Origin: Candidatus Susulua stagnicola
Lineage (GTDB): Bacteria; Omnitrophota; Gorgyraeia; Duberdicusellales; 4484-171
Direction of reading: 5' to 3'
Length of the DNA stretch: 20,462 bases
NCBI GenBank assembly: GCA_030765735.1
Contig: JAVCBZ010000027.1
Span: 1 to 20,462, forward strand
The notes under the pieces are model-generated. The model worked only from the letters and a program-made list of their open reading frames with translations, made no database searches and was not told the origin of the DNA. Position 1 is the first letter of the stretch. Every line of letters begins with the position of its first letter. Position numbers and translations under genes: made by a program. Below are positions 14,105 through 20,462 of this stretch, in pieces.

Positions 14105-15219
14105 TAACTTATTAATTCTAAAATTAAATCAACTATCCTTAAGGAAGAATCAATAAAAGAATTATCTTTTGCTCTTTCTCTTAAAGAATACATTTCTTTC
14201 TTATTCTGTAATAATCTTCCCACAAATTTAGTTATATCGTTAGTATGCTCAGCTTCAATCACAGCCTTCATCTTAGATAAATACTGGACATTTCTCTCTT
14301 CTTGGCCAGGAATAGGGTGAGTGGTAATTATACACAAACCTTTAGCCAAAGCTTCAGAAATAGTTATGCCTCCACCTTTGGTAATTATCATATCTGTAAA
14401 ATCCATAACCTTATGAATATCTTCTGTATATCCAAAAACAAAAAGTGGCTTTCTAAATTTTGTCTCTTTCTTTAAGAACCAATTATAAAGTTTCTTGTTC
14501 CGGCCACAAACTACTATAATCTGAAAATCATGTTTAAGAAAATCTAACTTCTTAGCAATAATCTTTATTGGTCCAATACCTAGACCACCGCCCATAATTA
14601 AAACAGTATCCAAACCACTTATGAACCCTAATTCCTTACTAATTTCAGTTTTAGGATAGGTGGTTAAAAATTTAACCGATATTGGTATGCCAAGAATTTT
14701 TATTTTATCCTCAACTATCCCCTCATTAATCAAAACATTCTTTGCTTCGCAACAAGCAACAATATACTTATCAACAAGTGGATGAACCCAAAAACGATTA
14801 GGATGGTAATCAGTTATTATTGCAACTAAGGGAATATTTAAACCCTTCTTTTTCTTAAAATCTGCAATTAAACCACAAGGAAAAGCTTGAGTAGCAACAA
14901 AACAACTAGGTGGATGTTGAACAATAAGCTTAGCCAAACGTGAAAAAGCAAATTTATTCACTATTTTAAGATATGGAGTAAGTATTTTAAAAACCTTACG
15001 ACGGTCATAAGCTTTTCCCCAAATACGAGGAAAATGCTTTATAAGCATAATATAAATAGAATTAATAATTTTTTCTCCCCTAGGATAAAAATAACCAAAA
15101 CCATTTATTTTCAAAACTTTTATTTGGGGATTTTTATAAAGTAAAGCTTCCTTTAAATTCTCAGCAGCTTTGCTATGACCTCCAGACTCCGATATATGAA
15201 AAATATGTATTGTTTTCAT
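14104..15219 (-). CDS. MGDG synthase/UgtP-like (GT28) lipid glycosyltransferase
   Basis: 371 aa. The N-terminus HIFHISESGGHSKAAENL is the glycine/histidine acceptor-site loop of MGDG synthase and diacylglycerol glucosyltransferase proteins; a TDYHPNRFW segment near 146-154 and the MurG-like C-terminal donor site TKGGGITISEALAKG with IPGQEERN follow. Members move a sugar from UDP-sugar to diacylglycerol; a MurG-like step is less likely because the N-terminal loop is of the MGDG class. No transmembrane helices are seen, so peripheral membrane binding is expected. The gene follows the HD-GYP gene after 20 bases without a terminator and overlaps the acyltransferase, so it links the signalling and lipid parts of the run. 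Confidence 0.82.
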   Translation of the reverse strand: MKTIHIFHISESGGHSKAAENLKEALLYKNPQIKVLKINGFGYFYPRGEKIINSIYIMLIKHFPRIWGKAYDRRKVFKILTPYLKIVNKFAFSRLAKLIVQHPPSCFVATQAFPCGLIADFKKKKGLNIPLVAIITDYHPNRFWVHPLVDKYIVACCEAKNVLINEGIVEDKIKILGIPISVKFLTTYPKTEISKELGFISGLDTVLIMGGGLGIGPIKIIAKKLDFLKHDFQIIVVCGRNKKLYNWFLKKETKFRKPLFVFGYTEDIHKVMDFTDMIITKGGGITISEALAKGLCIITTHPIPGQEERNVQYLSKMKAVIEAEHTNDITKFVGRLLQNKKEMYSLRERAKDNSFIDSSLRIVDLILELIS

Positions 15220-15239
15220 TTTTAAAAAATGCTCTTTAT

Positions 15240-16571
15240 TTATATCAAATTAACATAATTCTTGCCTTCTGTTAAAGGGTTAAGCGACTGTTTTATTTTT
15301 ACTTCTTTGTTAATTTTTAAATCTACCAATTCTTTTCCTCCACCATCAACAATCTCCACAATAGGTGAAAATATCTCTTCTTCATTCTCTTGTTTAACTA
15401 TTCCTATTCTTCCATCTTCAAGACGAACAATAGTTCTTCGTGGCCAGACTCCCATAATCTTAAAAAAAATATCTATCAACTCCGGATCAAATCTCTTCCC
15501 TTTATCTTTAATCATTATTTCATAAATTACCTCAGGCGGATAATCTCGCTTATAAGATCTTCGTTGGATAAGAGCATCATAAACATCACAAATTGCTATA
15601 ATCGAAGAAACAATATTAATCTTATGAGGAAAAAATAATTTAGGATAACCTTTTAAATTATATTGCAAATGATGTTCAAAAGCAACCACTGCTGGTAAAA
15701 TTGTTAAACTATCTATATGGCTTAATAAAATTTCTGCACCAAGAACAGTATGGCTTTTTATCTTATCAAATTCTTCTTGATCAAGCTTCCCTTTCTTTTG
15801 AATAATCTTTTTGGCGATATAAAGTTTACCAATGTCGTGAAACAACCCGGCTACGCCTACATCCAAACAATCATCTCGTGAGAATGATAACTTATTTGCA
15901 AAATAAATACCTAAAATGCTAACATTTAAAAGATGAGTAAAGGTTATCATATCATAATCTTTTACTTCTTTAAGTTGAGAAAAAATTTGATACCCATCTT
16001 TTAAATTATCCATAATATCATTAGCAATAAACTTCAAATTTAGACCATCAACTGTATTATTATTAAGCACTCCATCTAAAAGATTAGAAAGCCTCTTTAA
16101 TGACTTTTGATAATGTTTGAACTCAACATTGTCCCTATCCTCAACAAAATCACCATCTGAGACCTTAATCTTGCCAACTTCAATATTTTTTATCCCAGCA
16201 AAAGATAAATACTTTTGAGGCGCATGTTCTGTTTCATCAATAGGAATAATAAGAAAAGAAATAAATTTAGTTAACTCTTTCTTAGATACGTTTTTATGAA
16301 AAATAATCCTTTCAACATCTATTTTCTTAAAATAAGTAATTGTTTTAGCTACCTTTTTACTTAATTCAAAAAATATATCTTCCCCACTAGCTAATTCTTT
16401 TTCTAGTATACCTATAACTAACTCATTCTCCTCACCAAATGCTTTTTTTAAACTAATATAGGTTTTTTCAAGAGACTCTATAAATGATTTATGTTCAACA
16501 CTATATATCCGGGCTGTTTGCCAAGAAGATATAAAATTTTTTAAAAAAAGTTCAGTACTTTCAAATTTCAT
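15240..16571 (-). CDS. HD-GYP domain protein, probable cyclic-dinucleotide phosphodiesterase
   Basis: 443 aa. Residues 1-110 are a helical domain with YSVEH near 23-27 and VSKKEL at 95-100, shared with the neighbouring 642-aa protein. A linker follows, then an HD-GYP domain from about 195: His213, FHDIGK (H245, D246), SHTVLGAEILL (H274), EHH (H300, H301), LKGYP (307-310) and CDVYDAL (D329). All expected metal-ligand positions are filled, so c-di-GMP or related hydrolysis is likely. The ~60 C-terminal residues (RTIVRLEDGRIGIVKQENEEE) look like a small beta-rich extension seen after many HD-GYP domains. No membrane segments or receiver domain are seen. The start overlaps the upstream gene by 11 bases. 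Confidence 0.88.
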   Translation of the reverse strand: MKFESTELFLKNFISSWQTARIYSVEHKSFIESLEKTYISLKKAFGEENELVIGILEKELASGEDIFFELSKKVAKTITYFKKIDVERIIFHKNVSKKELTKFISFLIIPIDETEHAPQKYLSFAGIKNIEVGKIKVSDGDFVEDRDNVEFKHYQKSLKRLSNLLDGVLNNNTVDGLNLKFIANDIMDNLKDGYQIFSQLKEVKDYDMITFTHLLNVSILGIYFANKLSFSRDDCLDVGVAGLFHDIGKLYIAKKIIQKKGKLDQEEFDKIKSHTVLGAEILLSHIDSLTILPAVVAFEHHLQYNLKGYPKLFFPHKINIVSSIIAICDVYDALIQRRSYKRDYPPEVIYEIMIKDKGKRFDPELIDIFFKIMGVWPRRTIVRLEDGRIGIVKQENEEEIFSPIVEIVDGGGKELVDLKINKEVKIKQSLNPLTEGKNYVNLI

Positions 16572-18489
16572 TTTTGATTAAAATCTCCTTAGCTTTTAAT
16601 CTAATATCTTTATTCCAGAAAAACCGATACTTACTCAAAGCAATCAAATAAGCCTTGGCTTCAGGGAAAGGAACCTCATTTATAAGATTCAAATTATCTT
16701 TAATAATACTGGTTTTAAATCCAAAAAGATTGCGAATACCTAAAAGCATTTGAGCTATTCTGTCTCGTAAGGAAGAATCATTAGCTAAAAGTAAAAGAGC
16801 ATGTTTTCGCTGCAAAAAATTTCCTTTATTAAAAACAGAAAATAAAAACATCTCGTCTTTTATATTTAACTTTCCCATTTTATCTAAAACTTTTAACTTC
16901 AGAAGATCATTAACCATCGGAAAAATATATTTAAGTATTCTTAAATTTACAGTTTCTTCTACTTTATCCAAGTTTTTTATAATATTCTCAATGAACTTCA
17001 TGTCAATTTTTTTTTTGCTTATATTCTCACAAAAAGAAGATAACTGTTCTGGAAAAAATTTAAAGAATAATTTTAGAATATTCTGGTTAATCTTTTCTTC
17101 TTTAAAAATTTCATCAAAATAAAAATTTATTCCTAAATTGCTTTTTTTAAGATCATCTATTAAAAATGTTATATTATCTAAGCAATCTTCCTTGAAAATA
17201 ATCTTTTCTACAAAATTATGTAACTCTTTGTTAGCCCTTTCAAAAGCAAATTCAAACTCAAAAGTTTCTAACTTTTTCTTTTCCAAGGCTTTTTTGAAGT
17301 TTTCTATATACCCTAAATTATTAACTTTTATCGCTTTTTTAAGTTTATCTAGAATAATGTTTAAAATTGCTTCCACTCTTTCTGAACTCAACTCCATAAC
17401 AAAAATATCAAGCAAAATAAGATGATAATCATTATTAATTTTTTTACGATCAAAATATAAGCCATCGCCTAATTTAATATTATCTAAGATCGCGATTAAA
17501 TCATCATGATAATTTTTAGCTTCATCTTTTGAAAATTCAGATGAAGTCAACAAATCTTTAATCCCTGGAATTACATTTGGCTCTCGTTTTAATTGCTGAT
17601 CTTTCTTTAATTCATCAATTAAGGATATCGTAACCTCTTTACGCTTATCTTTGTCTATAAGCTTAGAAAATAAACTTACAGTTAAAGGGTCAATGCCTTC
17701 CTCTTCCTGAAATTTATCTAACAAAACATCAGATATGTCTTTAACTTCTATGTCTTCCATCAGCTCTTTAAACTTATCTAATTGATCCTGATTTAATTGA
17801 CCACCATCTTTTAAAACTGTCTTGGTTAACTTTTTAGAACATTCAGAAAATTTATCAATATCTTTGTCTTTAAAATAACAAAGAAGTTCTTTAATACTTT
17901 TTCGCGCCACATGATTCTCTACTAAATCTTGGAGTCGAAGTTTTTTTAGCACCTTTTCGAAATCATTAGATAAAATATCTAACTTATCAACCTCATCTTC
18001 ATCTAAGGTCTTCCTTAATAGATACAGCCAGATATCACTATCCTCTTGACCATCATCTTTTAATAATTTTGAATAATCTAAATCTTCAACTGTTATAAAT
18101 CTTGAACTTAATTCCTTTAAAATATGATCTAGCCCACCATTAAGTAAAATATCTTTAGGCGCTAAATTTGCATTAATAAGAAAATTAATTAATTCTTTAT
18201 TGTCTACGCCTTGTTTAAAGGCTACTGCTTTTACTTTACGTTGATGAAAAAAAATAGCTATTTCTTCATATAGTCTTACTCCTTTTAAAGGCTCTTTTCC
18301 AAAGATTAAAAAATCAGGAATAATACCCATTCTTAAAGGGCTAATGACTGCACAAAGTTTATTAATATCTATTCTTAAATTATCTACCGATTTTATAAAA
18401 AGCGGGTGATCTTTGGAGTAAACAGAAGTATTAGCCAGAGCTATCCGTAAACTTTTTAAAAAACTATCATAAATTCCCTTTTTATCCAT
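16561..18489 (-). CDS. Large helical protein sharing the N-terminal domain of the HD-GYP neighbour
   Basis: 642 aa, function not recognised. Residues 1-111 match the first 110 residues of the next gene almost without gaps: FLKS/FLKN, YSKDH/YSVEH, FI.S, VKAVAFKQGVDNKEL/VERIIFHKNVSKKEL and a final P. The rest is predicted helical, rich in Lys, Asp, Glu, Leu and Ile, and looks like a degenerate HEAT/ARM-type solenoid, with repeating LL..L.D patterns and a HALLLLANDSSLRDRIAQML segment near 585-605 that reads like a HEAT repeat. No catalytic motif, signal peptide or membrane segment is seen. The gene is coupled to the HD-GYP gene by an 11-base overlap, which suggests a scaffold or sensor partner. 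Its start has no clear Shine-Dalgarno sequence. Confidence 0.75.
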   Translation of the reverse strand: MDKKGIYDSFLKSLRIALANTSVYSKDHPLFIKSVDNLRIDINKLCAVISPLRMGIIPDFLIFGKEPLKGVRLYEEIAIFFHQRKVKAVAFKQGVDNKELINFLINANLAPKDILLNGGLDHILKELSSRFITVEDLDYSKLLKDDGQEDSDIWLYLLRKTLDEDEVDKLDILSNDFEKVLKKLRLQDLVENHVARKSIKELLCYFKDKDIDKFSECSKKLTKTVLKDGGQLNQDQLDKFKELMEDIEVKDISDVLLDKFQEEEGIDPLTVSLFSKLIDKDKRKEVTISLIDELKKDQQLKREPNVIPGIKDLLTSSEFSKDEAKNYHDDLIAILDNIKLGDGLYFDRKKINNDYHLILLDIFVMELSSERVEAILNIILDKLKKAIKVNNLGYIENFKKALEKKKLETFEFEFAFERANKELHNFVEKIIFKEDCLDNITFLIDDLKKSNLGINFYFDEIFKEEKINQNILKLFFKFFPEQLSSFCENISKKKIDMKFIENIIKNLDKVEETVNLRILKYIFPMVNDLLKLKVLDKMGKLNIKDEMFLFSVFNKGNFLQRKHALLLLANDSSLRDRIAQMLLGIRNLFGFKTSIIKDNLNLINEVPFPEAKAYLIALSKYRFFWNKDIRLKAKEILIKNEI

Positions 18490-18497
18490 AATGAATA

Positions 18498-18527
18498 ATT
18501 ATATAGATTTTACTTTGATTTTGAAAA
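18498..18527 (-). promoter_or_regulatory. Possible promoter of the helical protein/HD-GYP pair, with very short leader
   Basis: On the minus strand a perfect TATAAT (18498-18503) is preceded after 18 bases by TTTTCA (18522-18527, 4 of 6). The start would fall near 18491, two or three bases before the ATG at 18489, and no Shine-Dalgarno sequence precedes that ATG, so the transcript might be leaderless. The 88-base gap after ftsA shows no terminator. Confidence 0.4.
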
Positions 18528-18577
18528 CAATATCATGGTAGCCCGATGTATCCTTTCTGTGTTATTATAATCTTTTT

Positions 18578-19723
18578 TTAAAAATACTCACGATATATAT
18601 TTAAAATACGTCGAAACATTGGTTCATTCTTTTTATGATCTTGCTCTAGAAAACGTGACATCCCATAACGCAGACATCCATAAGAAGAAGATACTATTGA
18701 TCTCTGAAGTGGAGCTTTTAATGAATATGGAACATAACCTTGCAAAGAACCATAGAAACCCTCCTTAGAATTTAATCTACCTACAAATGAAAGAACAAAA
18801 TCATCCTTAGAAATATCTTCTCTTACTTCTTGCAAAATATAGCAAATCTCACTCTTTATATAGTTTTTAATAAATAAATTTAAGGTTTGTGTGCTTAAAT
18901 TTATATATCCAGAATCTCTCTTAACTGTTATTTCCTTAAAATAAGGTATTTCCTTAAAAGAAATATAACGTCGGAATATCTCTTCAGCTAAAGAAATCTT
19001 TAAGGCAAATCTATGAGCCAACTCTTCAATAGCTTTTTTAAATGAAAAATCAAATTCTTTACCAAAAAATAAATTATCTCCACTTCTAGCTATAAAATTA
19101 CTTTGATCATAATCAATACTTATTACAACTTGAGCTTTTTCTTTATCAGTAAAAGTAGACGAGAATCTACTTATTTGCGGAGCAATAACTCCGGTGAGAT
19201 TCCTGTTGGCACTATCAAAAATATCTTCAATTTCTTTATACATTTTATCTTTAATCCAAACCAACAATGCTTTTAGCTTTATCTTCTTCGCCCATACTTC
19301 TAAAGGTGGTTCGATGTAATTACTGCCTTCAATTTCATAATTTATAATAATATCGTGAACACAAAAATCATCCCAATTAAGAAATTTATCTTCTAGCTGT
19401 TTTTTAGCCCGAGAAATATCTGAAGAAGTGATTTTTTTCCTAGATTTTAAGGTAATTATGTCTTCAACTCTTTTTTCTTTAACCTCTGTCCAAGGTAATT
19501 CTAAGAAAATTTTTTCACATCGACAAGAATGTTTTGTCTCGATGTCTATTATCTTCTGATTTATGACTTCAAAATTGTCTTTCAAAAAAGAAGTGATATC
19601 GTTATTAAACCCAACAGTAGAAATCTCTAACTCTTCAAGAAAGGTAAGGCGAGATCCTTTTAAACTTGCAAAGGAAACAAACGTCTTATCCTTGTCTATT
19701 GAAACAGCACAAACTCCTCTCAT
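18578..19723 (-). CDS. ftsA: FtsA-like cell division protein with degenerate nucleotide site
   Basis: 381 aa, shorter than the usual ~410-420. The FtsA plan can be followed: an N-terminal strand GVCAVSIDKDK (phosphate-1 position), an SHS2-like 1C domain near 84-165 (ITSSDISRAKKQLEDKFL, then INYEIEGSNYIEPPLEV), the phosphate-2 position VVISIDYDQSNF (199-210), AEEIFRRY (247-253), the adenosine position LSFVGRLNSKEGF (311-323) and a C-terminal amphipathic helix FRRILNIYREYF (370-381) like the membrane-targeting helix of FtsA. The glycines and threonines that bind ATP in FtsA are mostly lost. It overlaps ftsQ (ATGA), the classical ftsQ-ftsA order, but ftsZ does not follow. PilM, a relative, is less likely because of the ftsQ neighbour and the terminal helix. 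Confidence 0.78.
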   Translation of the reverse strand: MRGVCAVSIDKDKTFVSFASLKGSRLTFLEELEISTVGFNNDITSFLKDNFEVINQKIIDIETKHSCRCEKIFLELPWTEVKEKRVEDIITLKSRKKITSSDISRAKKQLEDKFLNWDDFCVHDIIINYEIEGSNYIEPPLEVWAKKIKLKALLVWIKDKMYKEIEDIFDSANRNLTGVIAPQISRFSSTFTDKEKAQVVISIDYDQSNFIARSGDNLFFGKEFDFSFKKAIEELAHRFALKISLAEEIFRRYISFKEIPYFKEITVKRDSGYINLSTQTLNLFIKNYIKSEICYILQEVREDISKDDFVLSFVGRLNSKEGFYGSLQGYVPYSLKAPLQRSIVSSSYGCLRYGMSRFLEQDHKKNEPMFRRILNIYREYF

Positions 19724-20462
19724 CTCTTGTAATCCATGTATACTCGTTTAAATCTTAAATCTATATAATTAACTGAAGATATTTTAGCTTTAAGTTCTTG
19801 ATTAATAAGGTTCTTAAAGAGTTTTAATTTCCTTTTAAAATCACCTTTGCCAACAATTACTTTTATCCCTTGATCTAGCGACCACTCTTGTGTTTCAAAG
19901 TCTTTTTGAATAAAAATAAAATAAATAGCTTCTAATTGACTAAGATTTATCCTCTCGACATAGTTATTACCCTTGATCAACCCTTCATCTTCTAAGGCTA
20001 CAATCAAACTAAACGCCTGTTCTATTTTTTTGCTCTTAATACTACTGCCTTTTCTAAGACTACGTCTATATTCACCAATTTCTAAAGAAATGAGATCATT
20101 CGCAGGTTGAGGTTCACCTTCACTTATTATGACCCCTTCTTTGTCAATTGGATAATAGCTTCTGTCCTTTATTTGAGCAAAAGGTATTCTTTTAATAGCT
20201 TCAATAACTACTGAAGAAGGAAATTCTCTATAAAGATAAATTTCTTTATATTCAGGATGAATTTTTAAAAGACTTTTAGCAATTGATTTAATATCTAAAC
20301 TAAACAAAGACTTACCTTTTATTCTTTCTATTAAGCCTCTCTCTAAAGACATATTTGTTTTTATATCGCTATCCTTTACTTTAAAAATGTTAGCAGCATA
20401 AATAGCATACCCTAAGCCAATTAAAATAATAAGGCAGCAAAAAATTAAGCTAGCCCACCAAC
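19720..20462 (-). CDS. ftsQ: FtsQ/DivIB-type cell division protein (5' part beyond the window)
   Basis: Partial: the frame stays open through the right edge, so the start lies outside. Reading back from the internal ATG at 20352 adds 36 codons that encode a transmembrane helix (WWASLIFCCLIILIGLGYAI). It is followed by a POTRA-like domain with the FtsQ pattern: FKVKDSDIKTN, GKSLFSLDIKSIAKSLLKIH, YLYREFPSSVVIEAIKRIPFA and PIDKEGVII. The remaining ~120 residues form the beta domain. This is the topology of FtsQ: short cytosolic start, one membrane helix, periplasmic POTRA and beta domains. The stop overlaps the ftsA start. The POTRA match is by eye, but the gene order supports it. Confidence 0.8.
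   Translation of the reverse strand, partial: WWASLIFCCLIILIGLGYAIYAANIFKVKDSDIKTNMSLERGLIERIKGKSLFSLDIKSIAKSLLKIHPEYKEIYLYREFPSSVVIEAIKRIPFAQIKDRSYYPIDKEGVIISEGEPQPANDLISLEIGEYRRSLRKGSSIKSKKIEQAFSLIVALEDEGLIKGNNYVERINLSQLEAIYFIFIQKDFETQEWSLDQGIKVIVGKGDFKRKLKLFKNLINQELKAKISSVNYIDLRFKRVYMDYKR

Noticed and set aside
18490..18577. Terminator after ftsA
   Set aside because: A T-rich stretch is present but I could find no convincing stem before it.
18578..19723. PilM (type IV pilus) instead of FtsA
   Set aside because: The upstream neighbour is FtsQ-like with a POTRA domain, no PilN/PilO genes follow, and the C-terminal amphipathic helix matches FtsA.
1..20462. CRISPR arrays, tRNA or rRNA genes, insertion sequences, toxin-antitoxin or phage genes
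   Set aside because: No regularly spaced repeats, cloverleaf, transposase or such proteins were seen; the HTH in glnA is excisionase-like in fold only and no integrase is near.

Overview
The window reads as AT-rich DNA from a Gram-negative-type (diderm) bacterium, probably an uncultured lineage. An HtrB/LpxL-type acyltransferase beside lipid glycosyltransferases points to an outer membrane. The gene style (HD-GYP protein with a distinctive N-terminal domain, UgtP-like plus LpxL-like plus DPM1-like genes, bifurcating Nfn next to gdhA) reminds me of Omnitrophota and related candidate phyla, but that placement is inference. All genes are on the minus strand except one, glutamine synthetase.

Left third (1-6500, minus): carB, then a DUF1846-family gene, then a PurF-like gene whose glutaminase nucleophile is replaced by serine. 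The set ends in an intrinsic terminator at the left edge. Centre (6313-6676): a 364-base divergent intergenic region with a strong carB promoter followed at once by a terminator-like leader hairpin, and on the other strand the glnA promoter carrying several TGTAA/TTACA half-sites. Next (6677-8212, plus): a B. subtilis-like GSI-alpha glutamine synthetase fused at its N-terminus to an excisionase/MerR-like helix-turn-helix domain. Next (8303-12033, minus): an operon nfnA-nfnB-gdhA (electron-bifurcating transhydrogenase plus glutamate dehydrogenase) with its own promoter and another terminator-like leader hairpin.

Right part (12085-20462, minus): a long run read from right to left: ftsQ (cut by the window edge), an ftsA with degenerate nucleotide-binding motifs, a 642-aa helical protein, an HD-GYP phosphodiesterase sharing an N-terminal domain with it, a UgtP/MGDG-synthase-like glycosyltransferase, an LpxL-like acyltransferase, a DPM1-like glycosyltransferase and a small membrane protein. 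It ends at a second copy of the 19-base terminator element seen at the left edge. The theme is cell division, c-di-GMP-type signalling and envelope lipid synthesis.

Together the left half is a nitrogen-assimilation neighbourhood: GDH makes glutamate with NADPH that Nfn can supply, GS makes glutamine, and CarB uses glutamine-derived ammonia. The most notable candidate for something new is the DNA-binding-domain/glutamine-synthetase fusion together with the half-sites in its own promoter. In Bacillus, GS controls the MerR-family regulators TnrA and GlnR by binding them; here a regulator-like domain and the enzyme are a single polypeptide.
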